From Acidobacteriota bacterium (lineage in GTDB: Bacteria; Acidobacteriota; Blastocatellia; Chloracidobacteriales; JADJPF01): a stretch of DNA of 64,000 nt. Location of the stretch: NCBI GenBank assembly GCA_016213785.1, contig JACQZQ010000071.1, positions 17,143-81,142 of the forward strand. Direction: 5' to 3'. A program made the translations under genes and the position numbers. Positions 63,878 through 64,000 of this stretch are shown piece after piece. The first letter of the stretch is position 1; each line of letters begins with the position of its first letter. Below the pieces are notes generated by a model. That model saw nothing but the letters and a program-made list of their open reading frames with translations, had not been told where the DNA came from and did no database searches.

Positions 63878-64000
63878 TTAAAATTTAAAACTAAAAGCAT
63901 CAAAGCCGCAGCAATACGGCCAAAGACATGAACCAAAAGACCTCTACGGGAACGAACTTTAGAGGCAAGTTGAATATGAGTATGCTCTTGAAGCCAACCA
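63871..64000 (-). mobile_element. C-terminal end of a transposase-like ORF (partial, runs off window)
   Basis: On the minus strand a frame from the right edge reads 42 codons to TAA at 63871-63873, containing HIQLASKVRSRRGLLVHVFGRIAAAL and ending VLNFNS. The RSRRGLL...G.IA pattern is common at the C-terminus of DDE transposases. Identification is by resemblance of a short segment only; no terminal repeat is seen. Confidence 0.4.

Overview
This window is AT-rich, densely coded bacterial chromosome with no rRNA, tRNA, prophage or CRISPR array that I can see. The gene content points to a low-GC member of Acidobacteriota (Blastocatellia-like) or a similar environmental lineage: three differently built Ser/Thr kinases, a DUF4388/TPR protein, an SBBP-repeat protein, an SUV3-like helicase, a polyphosphate-glucokinase-like ROK protein, and several SGNH, M14 and metallophosphoesterase exported enzymes. 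This assignment is inference from family content, not from a marker gene.

Layout. 0-5 kb: end of a patatin-like gene, an orphan DNA methyltransferase, a membrane Ser/Thr kinase and several small unknown genes, two of them tandem paralogues. 5-9 kb: Ppx/GppA-HD phosphatase, DNA polymerase III delta (holA), galU. 9-14 kb: a two-cNMP-domain patatin phospholipase, a DUF4388/TPR protein with a young in-gene repeat duplication, and a small membrane-protein ORF interrupted by one in-frame TGA. 14-20.7 kb: KdpE-like response regulator, zinc-ribbon membrane protein, Smr protein, lone ABC ATPase, pentapeptide-repeat protein, OmpH/Skp-like chaperone and an ECF sigma/putative anti-sigma pair. 20.9-22.2 kb: sucC with a clear terminator.

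22.3-25.9 kb is the most unusual stretch. It holds an unexplained 14-bp inverted repeat, an ABC-type transmembrane protein without an ATPase domain, a 2OG-Fe(II)-type oxygenase, a structured leader, a 46-codon acidic peptide gene with a strong Shine-Dalgarno, a 16-bp hairpin and a second 2OG-Fe(II)-type oxygenase. It has the layout of a small peptide-modification locus and is my main candidate for an undescribed system.

25.9-48 kb: a 1,872-residue kinase/nSTAND/WD40/FGE-like fusion, leuS, a repeat-filled spacer, an M14 peptidase, an SUV3-like helicase, a DUF6600-like lipoprotein, a DUF2721 protein, an SGNH hydrolase, a ROK glucokinase, a YitT transporter-like protein and threonine synthase. 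48-64 kb: SBBP-repeat protein, GAF-GAF-kinase, TPR protein, zinc-ribbon membrane protein, DUF454, an ICMT/DCC fusion, a Tat-exported metallophosphoesterase, an exported protein with protein-kinase-like motifs translationally coupled to an MsbA-like exporter, a small patatin, and a SWIM zinc-finger gene remnant whose 5' end abuts the tail of a transposase-like ORF.

Functionally the window mixes housekeeping genes (holA, leuS, thrC, sucC, galU) with envelope, signalling and secretion genes. Regulation by Ser/Thr phosphorylation and by ECF sigma factor is directly represented.
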